Below, one piece after another: positions 54,761-62,385 of a stretch of DNA of 64,000 nt. Source of the DNA: Caulobacteraceae bacterium UBA3198. GTDB taxonomy: Bacteria > Pseudomonadota > Alphaproteobacteria > Caulobacterales > Caulobacteraceae. The notes below the pieces were generated by a model. That model did no database searches, was not told where the DNA came from, and worked only from the letters and a program-made list of their open reading frames with translations. The stretch covers positions 186,001 to 250,000 of the forward strand of contig DEWY01000015.1 of NCBI GenBank assembly GCA_002363865.1, written 5' to 3'. Each line of letters starts with the position of its first letter. The stretch's first letter is position 1. The position numbers and the translations under genes are program-made.

Positions 54761-56191
54761 TCAGGCCAGGCCGAAGGCGGCGGCCGCGGCCGCCGCGAGC
54801 GGATCGAGGAAGGCGAGGGCCACCAGGACCACAGGGAAGGTGAACAGAGCGAGCGCCAGGGCGATGGTGCGGGCCTCCACCGGCGGGGTTTCCGTGGCGC
54901 CGGCCGAAGCGTCGAACCACATCACCTTGATCAGCCGCAGATAGTAGAAGGCGGCAACCACGCTGCCCACCAGGGCGATGACCGCAACCACGCCGAGCCC
55001 GGCGCCGATGGCCGCCTTGAACACGTAGAACTTGGCCCAGAACCCTGAGAAGGGCGGCAGGCCGAGGGCTGAGAGGGCGAACGCGCTCATGGCGAGCGCA
55101 ATGCCGGGACGTTCCTTGAACAGGCCCGCCATGTCCGAGATCGTCTCCATGGGCCGGCCATCCCGCGACAGCGCCGCGAGGCAGGCGAAGAAGCCGGTCA
55201 CGTCGACCATGTAGAGGACCATGAAGACCAGCATGGCCTGAACGCCGGCGGTGTCGCCTGAGGCCAGGCCCAGCACCGCGTAGCCGATGTTGGCGATGGA
55301 GGAATAGGCCCACAGGCGCTTGAGGTTGGACTGGGCGAGGCCGGCGAAGGCGCCGACGGCGACAGAGGCGAGCGCGATGATGATCAGGATCTGGCGCCAC
55401 TGCTCAGCCGCGCCGCCAAAGCCTTCGGCCAGGACCCGCGCGAAGAGAACCATGGCCGCCATCTTCGGCGCCGCGCCAAAGAAGGCCACGACCGGAGTCG
55501 GGGCGCCCTCATAGACGTCCGGCGTCCACATATGGAACGGAGCGGCCGAGATCTTGAAGGCCAGGCCGCAGATCAGGAAGACCAGGCCAAACAGCACGCC
55601 CACATTGGCCCCGCCTTCGACCGCCTGGGCGATGACGGTGAAGTGGGTAGAGCCGGCGAAGCCATAGATCAGCGAAGCGCCATAGAGCAGCAGGCCCGAG
55701 GACAGGGCGCCGAGCACAAAATACTTCAGGCCGGCTTCCGAGGCCTTGGCGTTATCGCGATGGATGGCGGCCAGGACGTAGAGGGCCAGGGAGTGGAGCT
55801 CCACGCCGATATAGAGCGAGATCAGGTCGCCGGCCGAGGCCATCATGCCCATGCCCAGCGCAGCCAGGACGATCAGGATCGGGAACTCGAAGTTGTTGAC
55901 GCCGCGCCGCTGGAACCACGGCTGGCCCAGCGGGATGGCGATGGCGCTGGCGGCGTAGATGGCCACCTTGGCGAAGGCCGAGGCCTGGTCGGCGATCAGG
56001 CCGCCAGAGAAACCGCGCCCCATGGGGCCAAGGACAGCGGCGGCGCCGGCCGCCACCAGCAGGGCCACGGCCGCGAGGCTGAACACCATGTTGGCGCGGC
56101 TCTGGAAGGCGCCCCAGACCAGCAGGACAAGGGCGCCCCCGGCCAGGATCAGCTCAGGCAGGGCGAGGCTCAGATCTGTGGAGAAGTTCAT
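54761..56191 (-). CDS. nuoN: NADH dehydrogenase I subunit N
   Basis: 476 residues with about 14 membrane helices, an antiporter-like subunit of complex I. Family segments are VELHSLALYVLAAIHRDNAKASEAGLKYFVLGALSSGLLLYG and AFKISAAPFHMWTPDVYEGAPTPVVAFF (key Lys and His). LKRLWAYSSIANIGYAVLGLA is also present. It pumps protons in the membrane arm. It lies 13 nt after nuoM. Confidence 0.96.
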   Translation of the reverse strand: MNFSTDLSLALPELILAGGALVLLVWGAFQSRANMVFSLAAVALLVAAGAAAVLGPMGRGFSGGLIADQASAFAKVAIYAASAIAIPLGQPWFQRRGVNNFEFPILIVLAALGMGMMASAGDLISLYIGVELHSLALYVLAAIHRDNAKASEAGLKYFVLGALSSGLLLYGASLIYGFAGSTHFTVIAQAVEGGANVGVLFGLVFLICGLAFKISAAPFHMWTPDVYEGAPTPVVAFFGAAPKMAAMVLFARVLAEGFGGAAEQWRQILIIIALASVAVGAFAGLAQSNLKRLWAYSSIANIGYAVLGLASGDTAGVQAMLVFMVLYMVDVTGFFACLAALSRDGRPMETISDMAGLFKERPGIALAMSAFALSALGLPPFSGFWAKFYVFKAAIGAGLGVVAVIALVGSVVAAFYYLRLIKVMWFDASAGATETPPVEARTIALALALFTFPVVLVALAFLDPLAAAAAAAFGLA

Positions 56192-56204
56192 CTCAAAAGC
56201 CCCC

Positions 56205-57692
56205 TCACCCGCCGGTCGCGGCGCGGTAGACCGCGACCAGATTGTCGACCGAGGCCTGGGTGATATCGAAAACGGCGGCCGGATAGATGCCGAGATAGAG
56301 GGTGCCGATGATCAGGGGGGCGAAGATCGCCACCTCCCGCCAGTTCAGGTCCTTGATCTCGGCCAGGGCCGGATTGGTGATCTCGCCGAACACGACCCGC
56401 CGGTAGAGGCTGAGCGCATAGACGGCCGAGAGGATGACGCCGGTAGCCGCCACAATGGCCGCCCAGGTGGAGGCCTGATAGGCGCCGGCCATGGTCAGGA
56501 TCTCGCCCACGAAGCCCGAGGTGCCCGGCAGGCCCACATTGCCCATGGTGAAGAGCAGGAAGATGGCCGCGTACCAGGGCATCCGGTTCACCAGGCCGCC
56601 ATAGAAGGCGATCTCGCGGGTGTGCATGCGGTCATAGACCACGCCGACGCAAAGGAAGAGCGCGCCAGAGATCAGGCCGTGGCTGACCATCTGGAAGATG
56701 GCGCCCTGCTCGCCCTGGGCGTTGCCCGAGAAGATGCCGAGCGTGACGAAGCCCATATGGGCCACCGACGAATAGGCGATCAGCTTCTTGATGTCGGTCT
56801 GCCGGAAGGCCACCAGCGAGGTGTAGACGATGGCGATGACCGACATGGCGAAGACCAGCGGCGTGAAATAAGCCGAAGCGTCGGGGAACATGGGCAGGGA
56901 GAAGCGCATGAACCCGTAGCCGCCCATCTTCAGCAGCACGCCGGCGAGGATGACCGAGCCTGCGGTAGGCGCTTCCACGTGGGCGTCGGGCAACCAGGTG
57001 TGCACAGGCCACATGGGCATCTTCACCGCAAACGAGGCGAAGAAGGCCAGCCACAGCCAGATCTGGATCTCCTGACCAAAGTCGTAGGTCATCAGTTCGG
57101 GGATCGAGGAGGTGCCGGTGATGCCGATCATGCCGAGCACCGCGGCCAGCATAAGCACCGAGCCCAGCAGGGTATAGAGGAAGAACTTAAAGGCCGCATA
57201 GACCCGGTTCTTGCCGCCCCAGACCCCGATGATCAGGAACATCGGCGCCAGGCCGAATTCGAAGAACAGATAGAAGAGGATCAGGTCCAGCGCGCAGAAC
57301 ACGCCGATGACCAGGGTCTCCAGGGCCAGGAAGGCGATCAGGTACTCTTCGATGCGATGCTCGATCGAACGCCAGGAGGCGGCGATGCAGAGCGGCATGA
57401 GGAAGGCGGTCAGAACCACGAACAGCACCGAAATGCCGTCGACGCCCATGCGGTAGTGGAGGCCGCCGAACCAGGCGAAGTCCTCGACGAACTGGAAGTC
57501 GGCCGTGGTCCGGTCGAACTGGCCGAGCATGACCAGGGACAGGGCGAGCGTCACCAGGGTGGTGACCAGCGCCACCCACTTGGCCAGCTCCGCCGAACGG
57601 GGGCTGCCAGCAGGGGCCACAAGGCGCAGGGCCAGGATCGCCGCGACGCCCAGGAGCGGCGCATAGGTGATGAGCGAGAGAATGCCAGTCAT
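56205..57692 (-). CDS. nuoM: NADH dehydrogenase I subunit M
   Basis: 495 residues, about 14 spans, antiporter-like. Landmarks are the essential Glu region around VFVVLTAFLMPLCIAAS, LYTLLGSVLMLAAVLGMIGITG, MPMWPVHTWLPDAHVEAPTAGSVILAGVLLKMGGYGFMRF and IKKLIAYSSVAHMGFVTLGIF. It is a proton-pumping subunit of complex I in the inner membrane. It sits 14 nt after nuoL. Confidence 0.96.
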   Translation of the reverse strand: MTGILSLITYAPLLGVAAILALRLVAPAGSPRSAELAKWVALVTTLVTLALSLVMLGQFDRTTADFQFVEDFAWFGGLHYRMGVDGISVLFVVLTAFLMPLCIAASWRSIEHRIEEYLIAFLALETLVIGVFCALDLILFYLFFEFGLAPMFLIIGVWGGKNRVYAAFKFFLYTLLGSVLMLAAVLGMIGITGTSSIPELMTYDFGQEIQIWLWLAFFASFAVKMPMWPVHTWLPDAHVEAPTAGSVILAGVLLKMGGYGFMRFSLPMFPDASAYFTPLVFAMSVIAIVYTSLVAFRQTDIKKLIAYSSVAHMGFVTLGIFSGNAQGEQGAIFQMVSHGLISGALFLCVGVVYDRMHTREIAFYGGLVNRMPWYAAIFLLFTMGNVGLPGTSGFVGEILTMAGAYQASTWAAIVAATGVILSAVYALSLYRRVVFGEITNPALAEIKDLNWREVAIFAPLIIGTLYLGIYPAAVFDITQASVDNLVAVYRAATGG

Positions 57693-57706
57693 GACCTATC
57701 CCCGCC

Positions 57707-59764
57707 TCAAGCCTGCCAGAAGAACAGGGCGAAGGTCAGGAGACCCGCCACCCCGAGCAGCATTACGAACGCATAGTGGTAGACGAAGCCCGTCTGCAGC
57801 TTGCCCGTCAGCCGGCCGATCATCGCCGACGTCGCCGCCACGCCGTTGGGCCCCAGACCATCGATGATCTTCTGGTCGCCCACCTTCCAGAACAGGTCGC
57901 CCAGACCGCGGGCGGCGCGCACGAAGGTGGCGTTGTAGAGCTCGTCAAAGAACCACTTGTTGTAGAGGAAGCTCCAGACCGGACCCTCCTTGGCCGCCAT
58001 CCGGGCGCCGAGGCCCTCGCGCAGCACGTAGATGTAGAAGGCTACGGCCAGACCCAGCATGGAGGCCACCAGGGGAGCGTAAAGCACCCACTGCGGCACG
58101 TGATGGGCGTGTTCCAGCACATGGTTGGTGGGCGCCGTGAAGATCGCCCCGCGCCAGAACTCCGCCTGATGGTCGCCCACGAAGTGCTCGACGAAGGCGA
58201 AGCCCGCCGCCACAGCGCCGAGCGCCAGCAGCAGCAACGGAACCACCATCACCAGCGGGCTCTCATGCGGGGTGTGCCCGTGATGATGGCCATGGTCGTG
58301 AGCGTCCGGCAGTGGCTCGTCATGGGTCACATGCTGGGCCGGCGCATGGGCGTGGTCGTCGTGAGTCTCATGTCCCCACTTGGCGTGGCCATGGAAGGTC
58401 ATGAAGGCCAGGCGCCAGGAGTAGTAGGCCGTCAGGCCCGCCGCCAGGATGCCGATGACGAAGGCGAAATAGGCGAGGCCGTTCTCTTCGCCGGCCGCAT
58501 AGGCCGCCTCGATGATGGTGTCCTTGGAGTAGAAGCCGGCGAAGCCCAGGTGCAGGTCGGGGATGCCGAAGCCGGTGATGGCCAGCGTGCCGATGACCAT
58601 CACTGCGTAGGTGACGGGCAGCAGCTTCCACAGGGCGCCCATCTTCCGCATGTCCTGCTCGTGGTGCATGCCGTGGATCACCGAGCCGGCGCCCAGGAAC
58701 AGCAGAGCCTTGAAGAAGGCGTGGGTGAACAGGTGGAACATGGCCGCCTGATAGGCGCCGACGCCGGCGGCGAAGAACATGTAGCCCAGCTGCGAACAGG
58801 TCGAATAGGCGATGACCCGCTTGATGTCGTTCTGGGCCAGACCCACTGTGGCGGCGAACAGGGCCGTGACCGCGCCCACCAGGGTGACGATCTGCTTGGT
58901 CACCGGGGCGTATTCGAACATCGGCGACAGCAGGCAGACCATATAGACGCCCGCCGTCACCATGGTGGCGGCGTGGATCAGGGCCGAGACCGGGGTCGGG
59001 CCCTCCATGGCGTCGGGCAGCCAGGTGTGCAGGAAGAATTGGGCCGACTTGCCCATGGCGCCGACGAACAGCAGGGCGCAGGCGAGGTCGACGGCGTGCC
59101 AGGTCTGGCCAGCGAACGACCAGCCGACCGAGGCGAACTCCTGAACCCGCGGGAAGATCTCGGCGAACTCGATGGTGCCGAACATCCAGAAGACGGTGAT
59201 GATGCCGAGCGCGAAGCCGAAGTCGCCCACCCGGTTGACCACGAAGGCCTTGATGGAGGCGGCGTTTGCGGTGGGTTTCTTGAACCAGAAGCCGATCAGC
59301 AGGTAGCTGGCCAGCCCCACCCCTTCCCAGCCGAAGAACAGCTGCATGAAGTCGGCCGCCGTCACCAGGGCCAGCATGGCGAAGGTGAAGAGCGACAGAT
59401 AGGCGAAGAAGCGCGGCCGGGAGTCGTCCTCGGCCATGTAGCCCCACGAATAGACGTGGACCAGGGCCGAGACCGAGGTGACGACAATCAGCATGACGGC
59501 CGAGAGGCCATCGATACGGATCGACCAGGCCGACTGGAAGTCGCCCACATTGATGAAGGGCAGCAGGGTCAGCGTGAAGGCTTCGAGCCCGCCCCAGGTC
59601 CACTGGATGAACAGGGTCCAGGACAGGACGCAGGCCAGCAGCAGCAGGCCGGTGGTCACCGCTTGCGAGGCGAAGTCACCGATGCGACGGCCAAACAGGC
59701 CCGCGATCAGGGCGCCCAGCAGGGGCGCGAAAACCAGGATGATGGCGAGAGACTGAGGGGTCAT
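57707..59764 (-). CDS. nuoL: NADH dehydrogenase I subunit L, with a His-rich loop
   Basis: 685 residues, the largest antiporter-like subunit, with about 16 spans and the long lateral helix at the C-terminus. Motifs include FFGWEGVGLASYLLIGFW, SAQFFLHTWLPDAMEGPTPVSALIHAATMVTAGVY and IKRVIAYSTCSQLGYMFFA. Between about residues 463 and 502 there is a His-rich stretch (at least 13 His in about 38 residues, including DHGHHHGH), predicted outside the membrane. E. coli NuoL is about 613 residues, so part of the extra length lies here. Confidence 0.96.
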   Translation of the reverse strand: MTPQSLAIILVFAPLLGALIAGLFGRRIGDFASQAVTTGLLLLACVLSWTLFIQWTWGGLEAFTLTLLPFINVGDFQSAWSIRIDGLSAVMLIVVTSVSALVHVYSWGYMAEDDSRPRFFAYLSLFTFAMLALVTAADFMQLFFGWEGVGLASYLLIGFWFKKPTANAASIKAFVVNRVGDFGFALGIITVFWMFGTIEFAEIFPRVQEFASVGWSFAGQTWHAVDLACALLFVGAMGKSAQFFLHTWLPDAMEGPTPVSALIHAATMVTAGVYMVCLLSPMFEYAPVTKQIVTLVGAVTALFAATVGLAQNDIKRVIAYSTCSQLGYMFFAAGVGAYQAAMFHLFTHAFFKALLFLGAGSVIHGMHHEQDMRKMGALWKLLPVTYAVMVIGTLAITGFGIPDLHLGFAGFYSKDTIIEAAYAAGEENGLAYFAFVIGILAAGLTAYYSWRLAFMTFHGHAKWGHETHDDHAHAPAQHVTHDEPLPDAHDHGHHHGHTPHESPLVMVVPLLLLALGAVAAGFAFVEHFVGDHQAEFWRGAIFTAPTNHVLEHAHHVPQWVLYAPLVASMLGLAVAFYIYVLREGLGARMAAKEGPVWSFLYNKWFFDELYNATFVRAARGLGDLFWKVGDQKIIDGLGPNGVAATSAMIGRLTGKLQTGFVYHYAFVMLLGVAGLLTFALFFWQA

Positions 59765-59772
59765 AGGGTCCG

Positions 59773-60081
59773 TCAGCCTTTCATCACGGCGGCGTCGTCC
59801 ACGGCGATGCCGCCGCGGTTACGGAAGAAGGTGACGAGGATGGCCAGGCCCACGGCCGCCTCGGCGGCGGCCACGGTCAGGACGAACATGGCGAAGATCT
59901 GCCCCACCACGTCATGGAGATAGGCGGAAAAGGCGACGAGATTGATGTTCACCGCCAGCAGGATCAGCTCGATCGACATCAGGATGACGATGATGTTCTT
60001 GCGGTTCACGAAGATCCCGAAGACCCCGATCGTGAACAGGATGGCGGCGACCGCCAGATAGTGACTGAGCCCGATGGTCAT
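59773..60081 (-). CDS. nuoK: NADH dehydrogenase I subunit K
   Basis: 102 residues, three membrane helices. The sequence contains GIFVNRKNIIVILMSIELILLAVNINLVAFS with the conserved membrane Glu, and LTVAAAEAAVGLAILVTFFRNRGG with a second Glu. It is a small proton-path subunit of complex I. It overlaps the nuoJ stop by 4 nt and precedes nuoL by 8 nt. Confidence 0.97.
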   Translation of the reverse strand: MTIGLSHYLAVAAILFTIGVFGIFVNRKNIIVILMSIELILLAVNINLVAFSAYLHDVVGQIFAMFVLTVAAAEAAVGLAILVTFFRNRGGIAVDDAAVMKG

Positions 60082-60695
60082 TCGCCCATCCCCTCGCCCG
60101 GCTTGATCTGAACGGTGCGCATGCCGCTCTGGGCGTTGCGCGCCACCTGGTCGGCGATCACCTGACGGCGGACGCCGGGCTTATGGCGCAGGGTCAGGAC
60201 GATGGCGCCAATCATGGCCACCAGCAGCACCAACCCCGCGGCCTGGAAGAAGTAGACATAGTCGGTGTAGAGCACCCGCCCGATGGTCTCGGTGTTGGAC
60301 AGGCCCCCCAGGGCCGACATGGGCTCGCGCACGCCGCTGGCCGCCCCGCCCCGGGCCACCGCGGTGGCGACGATGATCATCTCGATGGCCAGGATGCCGC
60401 CGACGAAAGCCCCGACGGGGGCGTATCTCGCGAAGCCCTGCTTCAGGGCTCCGAAATCCACGTCGAGCATCATGACGACGAAGAGGAACAGCACCGCGAC
60501 CGCGCCCACATAGACGACGACCAGGAGCATCGCCAGAAACTCCGCCCCAAGCAGCAGGAAGAGGCCCGCCGCCGAGAAGAAGGTCAGGATGAGGAACAGC
60601 ACCGAGTGCACAGGATTTCTGACGGACACCACGGCGAGGCCGGAGCCGATGGTGACTGTCGCCAGCAGATAGAATGCGATCGCCTGCAAGGCCAT
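60078..60695 (-). CDS. nuoJ: NADH dehydrogenase I subunit J
   Basis: 205 residues with five membrane helices. The key helix is AMLLVVVYVGAVAVLFLFVVMMLDVDF (about 57-83). The start MALQAIAFYLLA at 60695 is preferred over the open frame up to 60719. It is part of the E-channel region of complex I next to NuoH and NuoK. A 104-nt gap separates it from nuoI, unusually wide for this operon, with no clear gene or terminator in it. Confidence 0.95.
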   Translation of the reverse strand: MALQAIAFYLLATVTIGSGLAVVSVRNPVHSVLFLILTFFSAAGLFLLLGAEFLAMLLVVVYVGAVAVLFLFVVMMLDVDFGALKQGFARYAPVGAFVGGILAIEMIIVATAVARGGAASGVREPMSALGGLSNTETIGRVLYTDYVYFFQAAGLVLLVAMIGAIVLTLRHKPGVRRQVIADQVARNAQSGMRTVQIKPGEGMGE

Positions 60696-60799
60696 GACGG
60701 CTCTACTTTCGCCCCTCAATCATCAGGTTGGTCCGCCCGCCGGGCGCATGGCCCGGTTGGGACGCCAACGTCCAAAAGCCCCGGAATCGCGCCTGTCTC

Positions 60800-61297
60800 T
60801 TAGCGATAGGGCGCGTCGAGTTCCAGGTTCTTCGCGATTTCCCGCTCCCAACGGTCCCCGTTGTCGAGCAGGCGATCCTTTTCGTAATACAGCTCTTCCC
60901 GCGTCTCGGTGGCGAACTCCAGGTTCGGCCCCTCGACAATGGCGTCCACCGGGCAGGCCTCCTGACACAGGCCGCAGTAGATGCACTTGACCATGTCGAT
61001 GTCATAGCGGGTCGTCCGGCGGCTGCCGTCGTCCCGGGGCTCGGCCTCGATGGTGATGGCCTGGGCCGGGCAGATGGCCTCGCAGAGCTTGCAGGCGATG
61101 CAGCGCTCTTCCCCATTGGGATAGCGGCGCAGGGCGTGCTCGCCCCGGAAGCGCGGCGACTGCGGGTTGCGCTCGTTCGGATAGATGACGGTCGCCTTGG
61201 GACGCATCATGTACTTCATGCCCAGGCCAAAGGCCCCGATGAAGTCCATCAGCGCCGCCCCCTTGGCGGCCTGGCTGAGACGGGCGGCGAAACTCAT
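60800..61297 (-). CDS. nuoI: NADH dehydrogenase I subunit I (two 4Fe-4S clusters)
   Basis: 165 residues, ferredoxin-like. Two cluster motifs are present: CIACKLCEAICPAQAI and CIYCGLCQEACPVDAI (N6a and N6b), carrying electrons from NuoG towards quinone. The N-terminal amphipathic helix region GAALMDFIGAFGLGMKYM lies against the membrane arm. The start shares one base with the nuoH stop. Confidence 0.97.
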   Translation of the reverse strand: MSFAARLSQAAKGAALMDFIGAFGLGMKYMMRPKATVIYPNERNPQSPRFRGEHALRRYPNGEERCIACKLCEAICPAQAITIEAEPRDDGSRRTTRYDIDMVKCIYCGLCQEACPVDAIVEGPNLEFATETREELYYEKDRLLDNGDRWEREIAKNLELDAPYR

Positions 61298-62382
61298 CAG
61301 ATCGCTCCTTGGGCCGGGCCAAACACGCGCCAGGCGGCGACCAGCACCACAGCCACGAGGGAGAAGGGCAGGAAGACCTTCCAGCCCAGGCGCATCAGCT
61401 GGTCATAGCGGTAGCGGGGCACGATCGCCTTCACCATGGCGATCAGGAAGAAGAAGAAGACCGTCTTGGCGAAGAACCACATGAAGCCGAAGAAGCTCTG
61501 CGCGGTCGCCGGCCAGCTCTCGATGAACGGCGTCGGGAACGGCGCCTGCCACCCACCGAAAAACAGGATGGTGATGATGGCGCACATCAGGACGATGTTG
61601 GCGTACTCGCCGATCATGAACAGCAGGTACGGGGTCGAGGAATATTCGACCTGGTAGCCGGCCACGAGCTCGGACTCGGCCTCCGGCAGGTCGAAGGGCG
61701 GGCGGTTGGTCTCGGCCAGGGCCGAGATGAAGAACACGACCGCCATCGGGACCATGATCAGGATCATCGGCAGGTTCGAAAGCCCGCCGCCGAACACGTA
61801 CCAGTTCCAGAATCCGCCCGCCTGCTGCTCGACGATGGTCTGCAGGTTCATGGTGCCGGCCAGCAGGATCACCGTGATGATCACGAAGCCGATGGAGACC
61901 TCGTAGCTGACCATTTGAGCGGCCGAGCGCAGGCTGCCCAGGAAGGGGTACTTCGAGTTGGACGCCCAGCCGCCCATGATGATGCCGTAGACGCCCAGCG
62001 AGCTGATCGCCAGCAGGTACAGGACGCCGACATTGATGTCGGAAACCACCCAGCCCGGCGCCAGCGGCACCACGGCCCAAGCGGCGAAGGCGAGGACGAA
62101 GCTGATCAGGGGGGCCAGGATAAAGACCACCTTGTCGGCCCCATCCGGGATGACGATTTCCTTCAGCACGAACTTCAGGAAGTCGGCGAAAGACTGCAGC
62201 AGGCCGAACGGACCCACGACATTGGGGCCTTTGCGCATCTGCACGCCGGCCCAGATCTTGCGGTCGGCCAGCAGCAGGAAGGCCAGCGACAGCAGGATCC
62301 AGATCATGACGGCCAGGATCTGGCCCACGGTGATCAGCGTCCAGCCGCCCGGCGTCGCCCAGAAATTGGTGGTGGCGTCCAT
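61297..62382 (-). CDS. nuoH: NADH dehydrogenase I subunit H
   Basis: 361 residues, about eight membrane helices. Motifs are DRKIWAGVQMRKGPNVVGPFGLLQSFADFLKFVLKE (quinone-entry loop) and ALAETNRPPFDLPEAESELVAGYQVEYS (acidic E-channel loop). It joins the membrane and peripheral arms of complex I and forms part of the quinone chamber. It starts 3 nt after the nuoG stop. Confidence 0.97.
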   Translation of the reverse strand: MDATTNFWATPGGWTLITVGQILAVMIWILLSLAFLLLADRKIWAGVQMRKGPNVVGPFGLLQSFADFLKFVLKEIVIPDGADKVVFILAPLISFVLAFAAWAVVPLAPGWVVSDINVGVLYLLAISSLGVYGIIMGGWASNSKYPFLGSLRSAAQMVSYEVSIGFVIITVILLAGTMNLQTIVEQQAGGFWNWYVFGGGLSNLPMILIMVPMAVVFFISALAETNRPPFDLPEAESELVAGYQVEYSSTPYLLFMIGEYANIVLMCAIITILFFGGWQAPFPTPFIESWPATAQSFFGFMWFFAKTVFFFFLIAMVKAIVPRYRYDQLMRLGWKVFLPFSLVAVVLVAAWRVFGPAQGAI

Positions 62383-62385
62383 GCC

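Noticed and set aside
57776..59923. 715-codon plus-strand frame opposite nuoL, and similar frames at 55959-57776 and 61309-63357
   Set aside because: Antisense to membrane subunits, giving Gln/His/Glu/Asp-rich products without recognisable domains.
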